Positions 45,701-55,595 of a stretch of DNA of 64,000 nt are shown in pieces; position 1 is the first letter of the stretch, and each line of letters starts with the position of its first letter. The DNA comes from Flavobacterium sp. 1. Lineage in GTDB: Bacteria; Bacteroidota; Bacteroidia; Flavobacteriales; Flavobacteriaceae. Location of the stretch: NCBI RefSeq assembly GCF_002797935.1, contig NZ_PGER01000001.1, forward strand, positions 372,001 to 436,000, in the 5' to 3' direction. Below the pieces are notes generated by a model that did not search any database, was not told the DNA's origin, and saw only the letters and a list, made by a program, of their open reading frames with translations. Position numbers and translations under genes: made by a program.

Positions 45701-45750
45701 TAAAAAAAGAGATACTTAAAAAAATATTTTTTAATTATCTCTTTTTTTAT
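45701..45750 (+). terminator. Terminator after rluD
   Basis: TAAAAAAAGAGATA (45701-45714) pairs with TATCTCTTTTTTTA (45736-45749). The loop is A/T-rich and long. It probably ends the PASTA-rluD transcript. Confidence 0.65.
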
Positions 45751-45762
45751 GCGTCCTACTAA

Positions 45763-45870
45763 ACTAATTACAGAGTACTAATTACAGAGTACTAATTACA
45801 GAGTACTAATTACAGAGTACTAATTACAGAGTACTAATTACAGAGTACTAATTACAGAGTACTAATTACT
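45763..45870. repeat. 14-bp tandem repeat
   Basis: ACTAATTACAGAGT is repeated seven times exactly (45763, 45777, 45791, 45805, 45819, 45833, 45847), with a partial copy ACTAATTACT at 45861. It lies in the gap between rluD and the SPFH gene stop codon. Copy number may vary between strains. Confidence 0.95.
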
Positions 45871-45879
45871 AGTCACTAT

Positions 45880-46866
45880 TTACTCAGTTTCAGTTGTTGG
45901 ATTTGAAGTATCCGACGGATTATAATCTATTGAAGTATTATTTGTTTTTTTAACACGTGGTTTTTGTTTTTTCATTTCTTCACCAATGATGTTTGAAGCA
46001 GTAAAACTGGTTACCATACTATTTAACATATCGCTTGCTGCTTGCGGTGAATTTGGAAGCAGAATTAAATTAGAATTCGTATCGGCACCAATCGCCTGCA
46101 AAGTATCATAATGCTGTGTAATTACAATCAAAGCCGATGCTTCCTGCGAATTAATTCCTACTTGGTTTAACACTTCAACACTTTCTACCAATCCGCGCGC
46201 AATTTCTCTACGTTGATCTGCAATACCTTGACCTTGCAGTTTTTTACTTTCGGCTTCAGCTTTTGCTTTAGCAACAATTCTGATTCTTTGCGCTTCAGAT
46301 TCAAACATAGCTGCGGTTTTTTCTCTTTCGGCCGCATTAATTCTGTTCATGGCATTTTTTACCTGAATATCTGGGTCAATGTCCGTAACCAAAGTATTGA
46401 TGATATCATACCCATAAGCCATCATTGCCTCATTTAATTCTCTTTTTACGGCAACAGCAATATCATCTTTTCTTGCGAAAACATCATCCAGAATAAGTTT
46501 AGGAACTTCGGCACGCACCACGTCAAAAACATACGCTGTAATCTGATCATGAGGATATTCTAATTTATAAAATGCTTCGTATGCATTTTCTGGAATGACT
46601 TTAAACTGCACTGAAATTTTCATTTTCACAAACACGTTGTCTTTAGTTTGTGTTTCAATAATTACATCCAGCTGTTGAATTCTAAAGTTCACACGGCCAG
46701 CAATTCTGTCAATAATTGGAACTTTGAGCTGTAATCCAGAGTTTCGGATACTCAAAAACTTGCCGAAACGTTCTATAACAACAGCAGTCTGCTGTTTTAC
46801 TGTAAAAAAGGAAGAAAAAAGAATAATTAGCCCGAAGACTAAAAGAGCAATCATAAATGGACCCAT
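45880..46866 (-). CDS. SPFH/Band 7 (stomatin-like) membrane protein
   Basis: 328 residues. One N-terminal membrane segment is followed by the SPFH domain (VKQQTAVVIERFGKF, VPIIDRIAGRVNFRIQQLDV), a helical region rich in Ala/Glu (NAAEREKTAAMFESEAQRIR), and a basic tail. The layout resembles QmcA/stomatin scaffolds of membrane microdomains. No NfeD partner gene is adjacent. Confidence 0.92.
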   Translation of the reverse strand: MGPFMIALLVFGLIILFSSFFTVKQQTAVVIERFGKFLSIRNSGLQLKVPIIDRIAGRVNFRIQQLDVIIETQTKDNVFVKMKISVQFKVIPENAYEAFYKLEYPHDQITAYVFDVVRAEVPKLILDDVFARKDDIAVAVKRELNEAMMAYGYDIINTLVTDIDPDIQVKNAMNRINAAEREKTAAMFESEAQRIRIVAKAKAEAESKKLQGQGIADQRREIARGLVESVEVLNQVGINSQEASALIVITQHYDTLQAIGADTNSNLILLPNSPQAASDMLNSMVTSFTASNIIGEEMKKQKPRVKKTNNTSIDYNPSDTSNPTTETE

Positions 46867-47040
46867 GACTTTTTTGGTTTTAAAGTTAAAGTTATTATAC
46901 GTGGTGTTCGAATAAAAGTTACAAATTTTATAGAATCATTCTTACCACATAAAGTAGTAATTTTCTATTTGACTGTTGGTTTTCAGTTTTAGCATTGCCT
47001 TATTTATGGAGCGGAAGCATAAGGCATTTTTTGGTTAGAT

Positions 47041-47118
47041 GGATTCCTGCTATCCGTTTCAATCTTTTTATTTTTTCTTTAAAAATAAAAAGGATTTCCA
47101 CTTCTATCAGGGCTAAAG
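47041..47118 (-). repeat. Dispersed repeat, copy 2
   Basis: On the minus strand it reads TAGCCCTGATAGAAGTGGAA, then a T/A-rich hairpin, then GATTGAAACGGATAGCAGGA. It is inverted relative to copy 1. It occupies the middle of the 408-bp gap upstream of the SPFH gene; nothing else was recognised there. Confidence 0.7.
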
Positions 47119-47274
47119 AGAGAGATAAGGCTTGTTTGGTATTAAATACGAATCAGGTGAAATCAAGACAAGAAAATCTGTGCGAATCAGTTTAATCCGT
47201 ATAATCTGTGTACCATCTTAAGCTCATTACTGAGTTCCTCGAGATGATAACAGTGGGGTTAGATCATTAGTAAT

Positions 47275-48501
47275 TTAAGAAATAAATGACCTTATAATCC
47301 CTTTAGATCCCATCGGACTTGAATGCAATTCTAAAACAGAATTGGGAGCAAGATTTGGCTCCATTCGATGCGAAACAAATAGAATGGTAATGTTGGTCTC
47401 TTTTTTAATCGTGTTGATAAGCTGTATTACCAATGCAACATTATGATCGTCTAATCCTTCAAGAGGTTCGTCTAAAATTAATAATGGAGGATGTTTGAGA
47501 ACCGCTCGGGTAATCAGTGCAAGTCTTTGCTGACCAATGGAAAGCCGATTGAAAATTTTATTTTTCAATGGAGTCATTTCAATGAGATCAAGCCATTGAG
47601 AGACAATTTTTCGCTGTAAAGTTGTTGGCTGCCTGTACAATCCAATCGAATCAAAGAAACCCGAAAGAATCATTTCTTCCAAAGCTGTGTTCTTGCTAAA
47701 TAAGTCGGTCATGGATGTTGAGAAATACCCGATTTTCTTTTTGATTTCCCAAATGCTTTCACCGCTGCCTTTTTTTCTCCCAAAGAGTTCAATATCCTGG
47801 CCATAACCCTTGGTATTATCTCCCGAAATTAATGATAAAAGAGTGCTTTTCCCAGAACCATTCGGACCTATGAGCTGCCAAAATTCTCCTTGTTTAATAG
47901 TCCAGGAAAGATTGTTAATAATAGGTCTTTCGTCATAAGAAACAGAAACTGAATTCATTTTTATTAAAACACCATCTTTAAAAATCTCTTTATGAATAGG
48001 TATTTTATATTCGTTATTTTCAAGGGAATGTTCGATTGTGTTTATATTATTCAGTTCAAATATGTTGTCGTTTATTTGCGCTTTATTAGCAATAAACGGA
48101 AGTAAATCAACAGTTCGGTTTACTAATTGAATAATGCCAACCGAATGAGAGATGGACTCAATCTCGGCAGTTAATTCGATGCGTGAAGCAATATCTAAAT
48201 GATCCATAGGATTATCCAGAATAATATAATCAGGTTTTTGCTTTAGGCAATATTTTAAAAACTCCTTTTTTCGTTCTCCCGATGAAAAGGTGCGGAGGTT
48301 TCGGTGAAAGTCAGCGGTCGCTTCAATTGAGTCGTGTATGTATTCTTCTTCTATTAATTTTTGAATGGATATATCAGAAAATAAGATTCCTTTTAAATTA
48401 TTGAAATCTGATAATTTTCCTTGAATTTTCCCTGATAATAAAGTGTCTATAAAGTTTTTTTTGTCAACTTGATTGGATAAAAGAATGTCCCAATGTTTCA
48501 T
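47275..48501 (-). CDS. Double ABC-type ATPase (ModF-like)
   Basis: 408 residues with two ABC domains. The second has Walker A GPNGSGKST, signature LSIGQQRLAL and Walker B LLILDEPLEGLDDHN. The first keeps a signature-like FSSGERKKEF and YIILDNPMDHLD but lacks a clear Walker A. No permease gene is nearby. ModF-type proteins pair two ABC domains; the substrate is unknown. Confidence 0.85.
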   Translation of the reverse strand: MKHWDILLSNQVDKKNFIDTLLSGKIQGKLSDFNNLKGILFSDISIQKLIEEEYIHDSIEATADFHRNLRTFSSGERKKEFLKYCLKQKPDYIILDNPMDHLDIASRIELTAEIESISHSVGIIQLVNRTVDLLPFIANKAQINDNIFELNNINTIEHSLENNEYKIPIHKEIFKDGVLIKMNSVSVSYDERPIINNLSWTIKQGEFWQLIGPNGSGKSTLLSLISGDNTKGYGQDIELFGRKKGSGESIWEIKKKIGYFSTSMTDLFSKNTALEEMILSGFFDSIGLYRQPTTLQRKIVSQWLDLIEMTPLKNKIFNRLSIGQQRLALITRAVLKHPPLLILDEPLEGLDDHNVALVIQLINTIKKETNITILFVSHRMEPNLAPNSVLELHSSPMGSKGIIRSFIS

Positions 48502-48634
48502 TTTGTGTGTATTGAAAGTAAAATATCAAATTTGGTGAAATTAGCCATAATAATGCAAACCTGAAAGAGGATTTATTCATAAAAAAAGCCTCATTTTTGA
48601 GACCTTTAATAATTTCGAATTGTGCTGGACTAAT

Positions 48635-50053
48635 TTATTTCGCTGAAAAATTAGCTTCAAAAATTTTGAAACGGACATCTAAATCCTGAAGCAATTGTTT
48701 TTTCGCCGCTGGGTCCTGAATAAAACTATAATTGATACTGTTGTAAACAAACTGTTTGATATCATCATAGGTAATGCTGCTGTATCTTTTGGCCAGTAAA
48801 ACATATTGTTCGGTCATATTGGTTCGCAATATTCCGGCATCGTCGGTACTAATGACAATTGGCACGTTAAATTCTTTGTACAAGAGAATAGGGTGGCGGT
48901 TCTCTTTTACTTTCAAAATGAATTCATTGCTAACCAGATTAATTTCTACAGGAATATTATTTTTAGCCATATAACGCATTAGATCATAGCTTTTTTCTTC
49001 GTAAGCGATATCAACTCCGTGACCTATTCTATTGGCTCCAGCGGTATAAACTGCTGCGTTGATATGCCAAGTTAATTCTTCAGGGCGAACTAATCCCAAA
49101 GTAAGTTCGCCAGCATGCAGCGTATATTTTACTTTTGGAAAACGGCTGTGGCAATATTTGAACATCAGCATGTGTAATTCATAATCTTTCATCGATGTTT
49201 CGCCATCTTCGGGCGAAACGATATTGACTCCCGCCATCAGTTGACTGCTGTCAGCCGAGATAAAAGCCACGATTAAATTTTTGAATAAATCCACAGGTTC
49301 CATAAAGCGCAAAACAAAATTTTGGTAGCGCATTGTAAATTGGCTGTCATCGATTTTAAGCTCTTTGTGCATTTTGCCAACGAAGTTTACATTAAAATCT
49401 GCAGCATATTTTTTGGCTTCTTTTTGAATAAAAATAGTGTATAAAGAATCCAAAGACTGCATAACGGCTTTCTCGTTTTTGGCAACAGTCATTTTTCGTA
49501 ACTGATTATTGTATTTGGCTAAATCATCTGTTTTTATGGCACAGGGAATTGTTGTTAATTGAGTTTCGATGTAGCTGACATTTTCTTTGACAGCTCTGTT
49601 TTTTAGTTCCAATAAACCAGCTTCAAAATTCCCGACAATGGCGGGTTCAAACTTCGTGAAAGACTCAAAAAACTGTTTGTCCGAAGGGTAATCTACATAG
49701 TTATAATCCTTAACGGACCACTTTTGCATTACTTTTTGTTTGTAAGCTTCCAGTTCTCCATTCTTTTGCAAAGCAGAGAATAATACCCAGTCAGTGCCAG
49801 TTTGTTTTTCTTTACTGACTGTCATGGTTTGAGTATTTAGATATAAATCTTGGGCGATGGCATGAGCCAATAAAGGTTCTGTATAAATTGAACCGGAATA
49901 ATGATGGTGTAAATCGCCGCCTTTGGGCATTTGGGCAAAAAAAGCAGTAAGTTCGGCTTCGTTATTTCTGATTTTTTCAAAATATTGATTGGCAGATTGT
50001 GCTAATCCAATGTGAAACAGGATACAAAAAAGGATTGTATAAAATAATTTCAT
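48635..50053 (-). CDS. Secreted adenosine deaminase family protein
   Basis: 472 residues with a signal peptide (KLFYTILFCILFHIGLAQS). The metal site is GGDLHHHYSGS; later YTLHAGELTL, NRIGHGVDIA and IVISTDDAGIL supply the other conserved His, Glu and Asp residues. It would convert adenosine or a related purine outside the cytoplasm. Length and signal resemble the ADGF-type enzymes more than the cytosolic ~330-residue Add. Substrate is inferred. Confidence 0.9.
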   Translation of the reverse strand: MKLFYTILFCILFHIGLAQSANQYFEKIRNNEAELTAFFAQMPKGGDLHHHYSGSIYTEPLLAHAIAQDLYLNTQTMTVSKEKQTGTDWVLFSALQKNGELEAYKQKVMQKWSVKDYNYVDYPSDKQFFESFTKFEPAIVGNFEAGLLELKNRAVKENVSYIETQLTTIPCAIKTDDLAKYNNQLRKMTVAKNEKAVMQSLDSLYTIFIQKEAKKYAADFNVNFVGKMHKELKIDDSQFTMRYQNFVLRFMEPVDLFKNLIVAFISADSSQLMAGVNIVSPEDGETSMKDYELHMLMFKYCHSRFPKVKYTLHAGELTLGLVRPEELTWHINAAVYTAGANRIGHGVDIAYEEKSYDLMRYMAKNNIPVEINLVSNEFILKVKENRHPILLYKEFNVPIVISTDDAGILRTNMTEQYVLLAKRYSSITYDDIKQFVYNSINYSFIQDPAAKKQLLQDLDVRFKIFEANFSAK

Positions 50054-50310
50054 GTTCTAAATTTCATTCAAATATAACAAATATTGAGAAATTTGTTCTG
50101 TCTTGTATTGAAATTGGTTTGAAAAAAATTACCCGTCACTCTGTTTGCTGTTTTTAGAAATGGCTTTTTTTAATAGATTTCAGCAATCCGCGCAATTATT
50201 GCTTAGTATTTTTTCAATCTTAATTATCTATTATGGCATTAAACAATTCAATCTATTGTTTCTCAATTCTAGATTTCAATTTGTATTTTTGAAGCAGTAA
50301 ATAGTCCTAT

Positions 50311-51069
50311 ATGAAAATTGTATTATCGCCAGCCAAATCATTAAATTTCGAAAAAGAGTTACCAGCTTCTCAATATACTTCCTCTTCTTTTTTAAAAGAA
50401 TCCAGACAGGTTCATAAAGTTTTAAAACAGCAGTCACCAAAATCCTTATCCGAGCTAATGTCTATTTCAGATAAATTGGCCGATTTGAACTGGAAACGCA
50501 ATCAAGATTGGAAAACTCCTTTTACGCCCGAAAATGCACGCCCGGCAGTGTATGCTTTTGACGGTGATGTGTATACAGGACTTGATGCTTACACGATTCC
50601 GATTGAAAAATTAGAATTGCTTCAAGACAGTTTACGGATTCTATCGGGTTTGTACGGTTATTTGAAACCTTTGGATTTAATTCAGCCCTATCGACTCGAA
50701 ATGGGAACGAAATTACCTATTGGCGAAAGCAAAAATTTATATGAGTTTTGGAAAAAGACGATTACCAATTCACTAAATAAAGAACTCAAAAAAGGTGAAC
50801 TTTTTATCAATTTGGCGAGTAATGAATATTTCTCGGCTGTGGATGTGAAGGCTTTGAAAGTTCCGGTTATTACTCCAGAATTTAAGAATTATAAGGATGG
50901 AAATCTTAAGATTATCAGTTTTTTTGCCAAGAAGGCTAGAGGATTGATGGTGCGTTATATTTTGGACACCAATGCCCAAACGCTTGATGATTTAAAAAGA
51001 TTTAATTATGAGGGCTATCAATTTGACGCTAATTTGTCAAAAGGGAATAACTTGGTTTTTACAAGGTAG
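50311..51069 (+). CDS. yaaA: Peroxide stress protein YaaA
   Basis: 252 residues, starting MKIVLSPAKSLNFEKELP. It has PAVYAFDGDVYTGLDA, SGLYGYLKPLDLIQPYRLEMG, INLASNEYFSAVD and FAKKARGLMVRYI. YaaA lowers free intracellular iron during H2O2 stress in E. coli. It is a single gene. Confidence 0.95.
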   Translation: MKIVLSPAKSLNFEKELPASQYTSSSFLKESRQVHKVLKQQSPKSLSELMSISDKLADLNWKRNQDWKTPFTPENARPAVYAFDGDVYTGLDAYTIPIEKLELLQDSLRILSGLYGYLKPLDLIQPYRLEMGTKLPIGESKNLYEFWKKTITNSLNKELKKGELFINLASNEYFSAVDVKALKVPVITPEFKNYKDGNLKIISFFAKKARGLMVRYILDTNAQTLDDLKRFNYEGYQFDANLSKGNNLVFTR

Positions 51070-51092
51070 AATGTAGAATGCAGAAAGCTAGC

Positions 51093-51587
51093 TTATTGTT
51101 GCAAAATTTTAAGAAAGTTTCTAAGTCTTAATTTATTGCATTCCTGAAGAAAAATGGGGTATATGTTAAATATCGTGTTGAATAGTAATGAACAGAAAAA
51201 CATGGTGTATAAATCCAAGATTAAAGTTCCAATTTGAAAAATGAGTACAAATATAAATCCGAAAAGATGGCATAGTTCGGATATTGTTATTTCATTAAGC
51301 AGTTGGTCAGCTTCATTTATGGATGGTTTTTTTGTTATTTTAATTTTTGTGTTGCAATGTCTAAAGAATGTATTCTTTACGAAGTATGTGAATAAGTCAA
51401 GCCTCAAGCGTTTATAAAAGCCAATATTTTTAGTCATTTCAAAATTCTTAACAGAATAAAAAAAAGAGCTGTTTGTTTTTCTCATGATTTGTGCGATCCA
51501 TAGTCCAGGTAGACCACTATAGATAGGGATTAAAACACTGATGCATAACTGAAATACTAATTGTTCGTTCATTTTATTGTTCAGCAA
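51093..51587 (-). CDS. Hypothetical membrane protein, possibly CrtO-type acyltransferase
   Basis: 164 residues with four hydrophobic segments. A C-terminal motif NIYPIFLQECNKLRLR resembles the N-x-YP-x-x-LQ-x-x-N-x-x-R element of the glycosyl-4,4'-diaponeurosporenoate acyltransferase family. The similarity is weak and no carotenoid genes are nearby. It is convergent with yaaA. Confidence 0.55.
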   Translation of the reverse strand: MLNNKMNEQLVFQLCISVLIPIYSGLPGLWIAQIMRKTNSSFFYSVKNFEMTKNIGFYKRLRLDLFTYFVKNTFFRHCNTKIKITKKPSINEADQLLNEITISELCHLFGFIFVLIFQIGTLILDLYTMFFCSLLFNTIFNIYPIFLQECNKLRLRNFLKILQQ

Positions 51588-51866
51588 GATTGTACATAAT
51601 GTCAGTCATTAAAAAAAAACTTTATTTTTTGTATTCGGATTCTCCTCTTTTTTGAAAAATCTTTGTTTACACGTGTGTCACACTTGTGCCAGCGGGGGAA
51701 TTACATATAATTCTAAAAATATTTAGGAGAAAAAGTTTGGAGACTTTTATCACGCTCACATCTTAAAAAAACTTTATAAAAAACGCAAGGTCATGAGATT
51801 TTACTGAGCTGGATGACAATACTGTGAGGAGCGGGGGAGTATTCCATCAGTTTATGGCGGAGTCTT

Positions 51867-52307
51867 CTACTCGATTAGGTGCTGTTTTTTCTCGGTAATT
51901 TTAATTTTTAATTCTTTCGTTACCTGTTTTACAAATTTGTCTTTGTCTTTTTTGGCTTCTTTGATTGTCGCTTTTAGGGCGACTGGCATTTCATAATATT
52001 TGTCCGACCAAATGTAAACTTCCATAATTATCGGCAATAAATCAATTCCTTTTTCAGTCAGTCTGTACAAAATTTTTGCCTTGCTGTCGGGGTGTGCTGA
52101 TTTCTCAATAATTCCGTTTTCTTCCAATGTCTTTAGTCTTGATGCTAAAATATTGGTGGCAATACCTTCTGCCGATTTTAAAAAGTCATTGTATGTGCTT
52201 TTTTTATAAAATATTAAATCCCTGATAATGAGTAAGGACCATTTATCGCCAAACACATCCAATGAGCAACTCAATGGACACTCTGACCTTTTTTTACTTG
52301 TTTCCAT
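51867..52307 (-). CDS. HxlR-family transcriptional regulator
   Basis: 146 residues from METSKKRSECPLSCSLDVFG. The winged-helix HxlR signature is SECPLSCSLDVFGDKWSLLIIRDL, split as SECPLSC with the redox-sensitive Cys and GDKWSLLIIRDL, then ILASRLKTLEENGII. An upstream ATG at 52376 would add 23 residues that overlap the divergent promoter and is unlikely. It probably controls the divergent SDR gene and the four genes behind it. Confidence 0.92.
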   Translation of the reverse strand: METSKKRSECPLSCSLDVFGDKWSLLIIRDLIFYKKSTYNDFLKSAEGIATNILASRLKTLEENGIIEKSAHPDSKAKILYRLTEKGIDLLPIIMEVYIWSDKYYEMPVALKATIKEAKKDKDKFVKQVTKELKIKITEKKQHLIE

Positions 52308-52338
52308 AAAATAAACTAAAAATATTTCGAAATTTAAC

Positions 52339-52384
52339 TTGCGTTTTGAAAGTTGTTTGTATATTTGCACTTGCAATTCGCAAG
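52339..52384 (+). promoter_or_regulatory. SDR operon promoter with HxlR operator candidate
   Basis: TTG (52339-52341), 18-bp spacer, TATATTTG (52360-52367). An inverted repeat CTTGC-N5-GCAAG (52370-52384) covers the predicted start of transcription, where a bound HxlR dimer would block it. Confidence 0.55.
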
Positions 52385-52418
52385 CAAAAATACGATTTAA
52401 ATTTTAAAACAAATAAAA

Positions 52419-53219
52419 ATGAGTAAGAATATTTTAATAACAGGTGCTTCTTCTGGCTTTGGTTTAATTATCGCAAACGAGCTACACAGAAAGGGCTATA
52501 ATGTAATTGGTACAAGCCGCAACCCCGAAAAGTATGCGTCAAAGTTACCCTTCAAAATGATAGCATTAGATCTTGATTCAGACCAATCAATAAACACTTT
52601 GCCTGAAAGAATTTTCAATGAAATAGATCAGTTGGATATTCTTATCAATAATGCTGGCTTTTTAGTGTCAGGTATTGCAGAAGAAACGCCAATTGAATTA
52701 GGCAGGCAACAATTGGAAACAAACTTTTGGGGAACCATCAAGGTAGCTAATGCTGTATTGCCCTATTTTAGAAAACAAAAATTCGGTAAAATAATAACTG
52801 TGGGTTCAATTGTTGGACTCGTATCCTTTCCTAATGCTGCTTATTATGCCGCTTCCAAACACGCATTGGAAGGTTATTTTAAATCATTACGTTATGAATT
52901 GAATGAGTTTAACATCAGTGTTTCTATGATTGAACCTGCTGCTTTTAAAACAAGTATTTTAGATAATTCATCAACAACTTTAAATAAAATTGAAGATTAC
53001 AATTCATTAAGGAGTAAAATTGAAAAATTCACTAACAATTTAGTAGAACAAGCTGAAGACCCTGCAATGGTTGCAGAAAAAGTGCTTAAAGTAGTTCAAA
53101 CAGATAAACCAAAATTTAGAAATATTGTGGGTAAAGGCACTTCTGTCTTGATTAATTTACAGCATTTTGCTTATGGAATTTTAGAAAAAAATGTTCTAAA
53201 ACAATTAAACAAAGCTTAA
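52419..53219 (+). CDS. Short-chain dehydrogenase/reductase
   Basis: 266 residues. The NAD(P) motif is TGASSGFG, then NNAG, and the catalytic Tyr-x-x-x-Lys is YYAASK, with Ser in VGSIVGL. The substrate is unknown. It is the first gene of a five-gene set read away from hxlR. Confidence 0.92.
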   Translation: MSKNILITGASSGFGLIIANELHRKGYNVIGTSRNPEKYASKLPFKMIALDLDSDQSINTLPERIFNEIDQLDILINNAGFLVSGIAEETPIELGRQQLETNFWGTIKVANAVLPYFRKQKFGKIITVGSIVGLVSFPNAAYYAASKHALEGYFKSLRYELNEFNISVSMIEPAAFKTSILDNSSTTLNKIEDYNSLRSKIEKFTNNLVEQAEDPAMVAEKVLKVVQTDKPKFRNIVGKGTSVLINLQHFAYGILEKNVLKQLNKA

Positions 53220-53283
53220 AACAAACTAAGTACCCAATAATAAATATATAACAATAAAAGTAAACAATTTAAAAAACAACAAA

Positions 53284-54231
53284 ATGAAAGCAATAATTTT
53301 AAATGAAGCAGGTGGTGTTGATAATCTAAAATTTGTAGATATAGCAAAGCCAATTATTAAAAATAATGAAGTTTTGGTAAAACCAATTTCATTAAGTATA
53401 AACGTAATTGATTATAAAGTAAGGTCAAATAATGGAGCATTAAATTGGATTCTTGGTGCAGATAGACCAGCAATTATAGGTTGGGATTTGTCTGGGACAA
53501 TAGTTGAAGTTGGTGATGCCGTAACCGATTTCAAAATTGGTGATGCCGTTTTTGGAATGGCAAATTTCCCTGGAAAGGGAAATGCTTATGCTGAATATGT
53601 TGCAGTGCCATCTACACATTTAACTTTAAAACCCACAAATATTTCTCATCAAGAAGCTGCATCGGCTACACTTGCTGCACTTACAGCTTACCAAGCTTTG
53701 GTAGAAAAAGCTAATGTAAAAAAAGGAGACAAAGTGTTAATTCATGCAGCATCGGGTGGTGTTGGACATTATGCAACACAAATTGCCAAGCATTTTGGAG
53801 CTTATGTAATTGGTACTTCATCAGCAAAAAACAGAGAATTTATTTTGCAAAATGGGGCAGACGAACATATAGATTATACAACAGAAAATTTTCAAGACAT
53901 AGTTTCAGATGTTGATTTTGTGTTAGATACCATTGGAAGTGATACTATTTTAAAATCATTAGATATAACAAAACAAGGTGGAACAATTGTTTCAATTACA
54001 AATAGCAATATTTCTAATGAAGAGCTTGAAAAAGCAAAATCAAAAGATATTAATTTATCATTTTTGCTTGTACAGTCATCAGGTGAAAACATGTTGCAAC
54101 TTTCACAGTTAATGGAAAAAGGAATACTAAAATCATTCGTATCAAAAATATTTCCTTTTGATGAAATGGCTGAGGCTCATTTGTATTTAGAAAAAGGAAG
54201 AACTGTTGGAAAAATTGTTGTGAATATTTAA
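53284..54231 (+). CDS. Zinc-independent quinone oxidoreductase-like alcohol dehydrogenase
   Basis: 315 residues, MDR superfamily. It has GWDLSGTIVEVGDAV, AALTAYQALVEKANVKKGDK, VLIHAASGGVGHYA (NADPH binding) and a C-terminal FDEMAEAHLYLEKGRTVGK. The cysteine-rich zinc loop of classical alcohol dehydrogenases is missing. It resembles NADPH:quinone or enone reductases. Confidence 0.9.
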   Translation: MKAIILNEAGGVDNLKFVDIAKPIIKNNEVLVKPISLSINVIDYKVRSNNGALNWILGADRPAIIGWDLSGTIVEVGDAVTDFKIGDAVFGMANFPGKGNAYAEYVAVPSTHLTLKPTNISHQEAASATLAALTAYQALVEKANVKKGDKVLIHAASGGVGHYATQIAKHFGAYVIGTSSAKNREFILQNGADEHIDYTTENFQDIVSDVDFVLDTIGSDTILKSLDITKQGGTIVSITNSNISNEELEKAKSKDINLSFLLVQSSGENMLQLSQLMEKGILKSFVSKIFPFDEMAEAHLYLEKGRTVGKIVVNI

Positions 54232-54239
54232 GAATAGAA

Positions 54240-54623
54240 ATGAAACAAATAATCAATATTTTAGTAGTGCTGGGGATTGTCCCTTTGTTTGTGCTAGGTG
54301 CAGTAAATGTATTTGCTCCTTTAAGTACTTTTGACTTATATGGTATTAAACCATTAGGGATAATGACTTATAGTACATTTAGAGGAGCCATAGGCGGTAT
54401 GCTTATTGGTGGTGGTTTAATAATGCTTATGGGCTTAATCACCAAAAATAAAACTTGGTATCAATCTTCTTTATTGCTAATATCTGTAATACTCACTTGT
54501 AGAATTATTAGTGTACTATTTGACGGTTGGACAAATGATTTATTACCAGCAGTTATAACAGAATTGTATATAGTTGTTGTAATGTTTTTTGCCTCAAAAC
54601 AAATAGATGCCTCTAAAAAGTAA
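54240..54623 (+). CDS. DUF4345-type small membrane protein
   Basis: 127 residues with four membrane segments. FRGAIGGMLIGGG and a conserved acidic Glu in ITELYIVVV are typical of DUF4345. It starts 8 bp after the upstream dehydrogenase gene. Its function is unknown. Confidence 0.75.
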   Translation: MKQIINILVVLGIVPLFVLGAVNVFAPLSTFDLYGIKPLGIMTYSTFRGAIGGMLIGGGLIMLMGLITKNKTWYQSSLLLISVILTCRIISVLFDGWTNDLLPAVITELYIVVVMFFASKQIDASKK

Positions 54624-54668
54624 ATTTTTGATTCAAAACAATTCTTAAACAATTAAACAAAGTTTAAA

Positions 54669-55583
54669 ATGAAAAAATATAGTCTTTCATTCATTATATT
54701 AGTTACGGCATTTACTAATGTATTCTCACAAACAAATAATTCTGAAATTATGACTTTTCAAAATGTAAAAACAGAAACCATATCGGTAAATGGCACAAAA
54801 TTTTATTACCGAAAACTTGGTATTCTAAATGAAAGTGTTCCTGTTATTTTTCTAAATCATTTAGGAGCAACGTTGGATAACTGCGACCCAAGAATTTTGG
54901 ATGGTATTGCTTCAAAGCACCAAATAATTGCCTTTGATAATCGTGGTGTAGGTGCTACCGAAGGTAAAACTCCAATTACTATTGCTGAAATGGCAAAAGA
55001 TGCTATTGGCTTTATTAAAGCAATGGGATATGAGAAAGTGGATATAGTCGGTTTTTCAATGGGTGCATTTATTGCACAAGAAATATTATTGCAAGAACCA
55101 CAGCTTGTACGCAGAGTAGTCATGACAGGAACTGGCCCTGCTGGCGGCGAAGGCATTAAAAATGTTTCAAAAATCACTTATTGGGATATGTTGAGAGGTT
55201 ATTTAACTTTTAGAGATCCTAAATTTTACTTGTTTTTCAATCAAAATGAAAACGGAAAGAAATCTGCTAAAGAATTTTTAGCCCGAATAAAAGAACGAAC
55301 TGAAAACCGTGATGAAAAAATTAATCTTAAATCTTTCAGTAATCAGTTAAAAGCCATTCATAGCTGGGGCTTACAAAAGCCACAAGATTTGTCTGTGATA
55401 AAACAACCTGTTCTAATTGCCAATGGCGATAATGATAGAATGGTTCCAAGCAGCAATACTTATGACTTGGCAAAACGCATTTCAAATTCTGAATTAATCG
55501 TTTATAAAGATGCCGGACACGGCGGAATATTTCAAAATCACGTAGAATTTGTAAAAAGGGCATTAACATTTTTGGCTAAATAA
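54669..55583 (+). CDS. Secreted alpha/beta hydrolase
   Basis: 304 residues. A signal peptide (KKYSLSFIILVTAFTNVFS) is followed by an alpha/beta hydrolase fold: FLNHLGATLDNCDPR, nucleophile elbow GFSMGAF (Ser), acid in IANGDNDRMVPSS and catalytic His in DAGHGGIFQNH. Located outside the cytoplasm; substrate unknown. Confidence 0.88.
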   Translation: MKKYSLSFIILVTAFTNVFSQTNNSEIMTFQNVKTETISVNGTKFYYRKLGILNESVPVIFLNHLGATLDNCDPRILDGIASKHQIIAFDNRGVGATEGKTPITIAEMAKDAIGFIKAMGYEKVDIVGFSMGAFIAQEILLQEPQLVRRVVMTGTGPAGGEGIKNVSKITYWDMLRGYLTFRDPKFYLFFNQNENGKKSAKEFLARIKERTENRDEKINLKSFSNQLKAIHSWGLQKPQDLSVIKQPVLIANGDNDRMVPSSNTYDLAKRISNSELIVYKDAGHGGIFQNHVEFVKRALTFLAK

Positions 55584-55595
55584 AAACTTAAAATA

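Noticed and set aside
45763..45870. Short regular repeats as a possible second CRISPR array.
   Set aside because: Units are 14 bp and directly adjoining with no spacers.
51600..51860. Insertion-sequence remnant in the gap before hxlR.
   Set aside because: No inverted repeats or transposase-like frames; only unassigned sequence.
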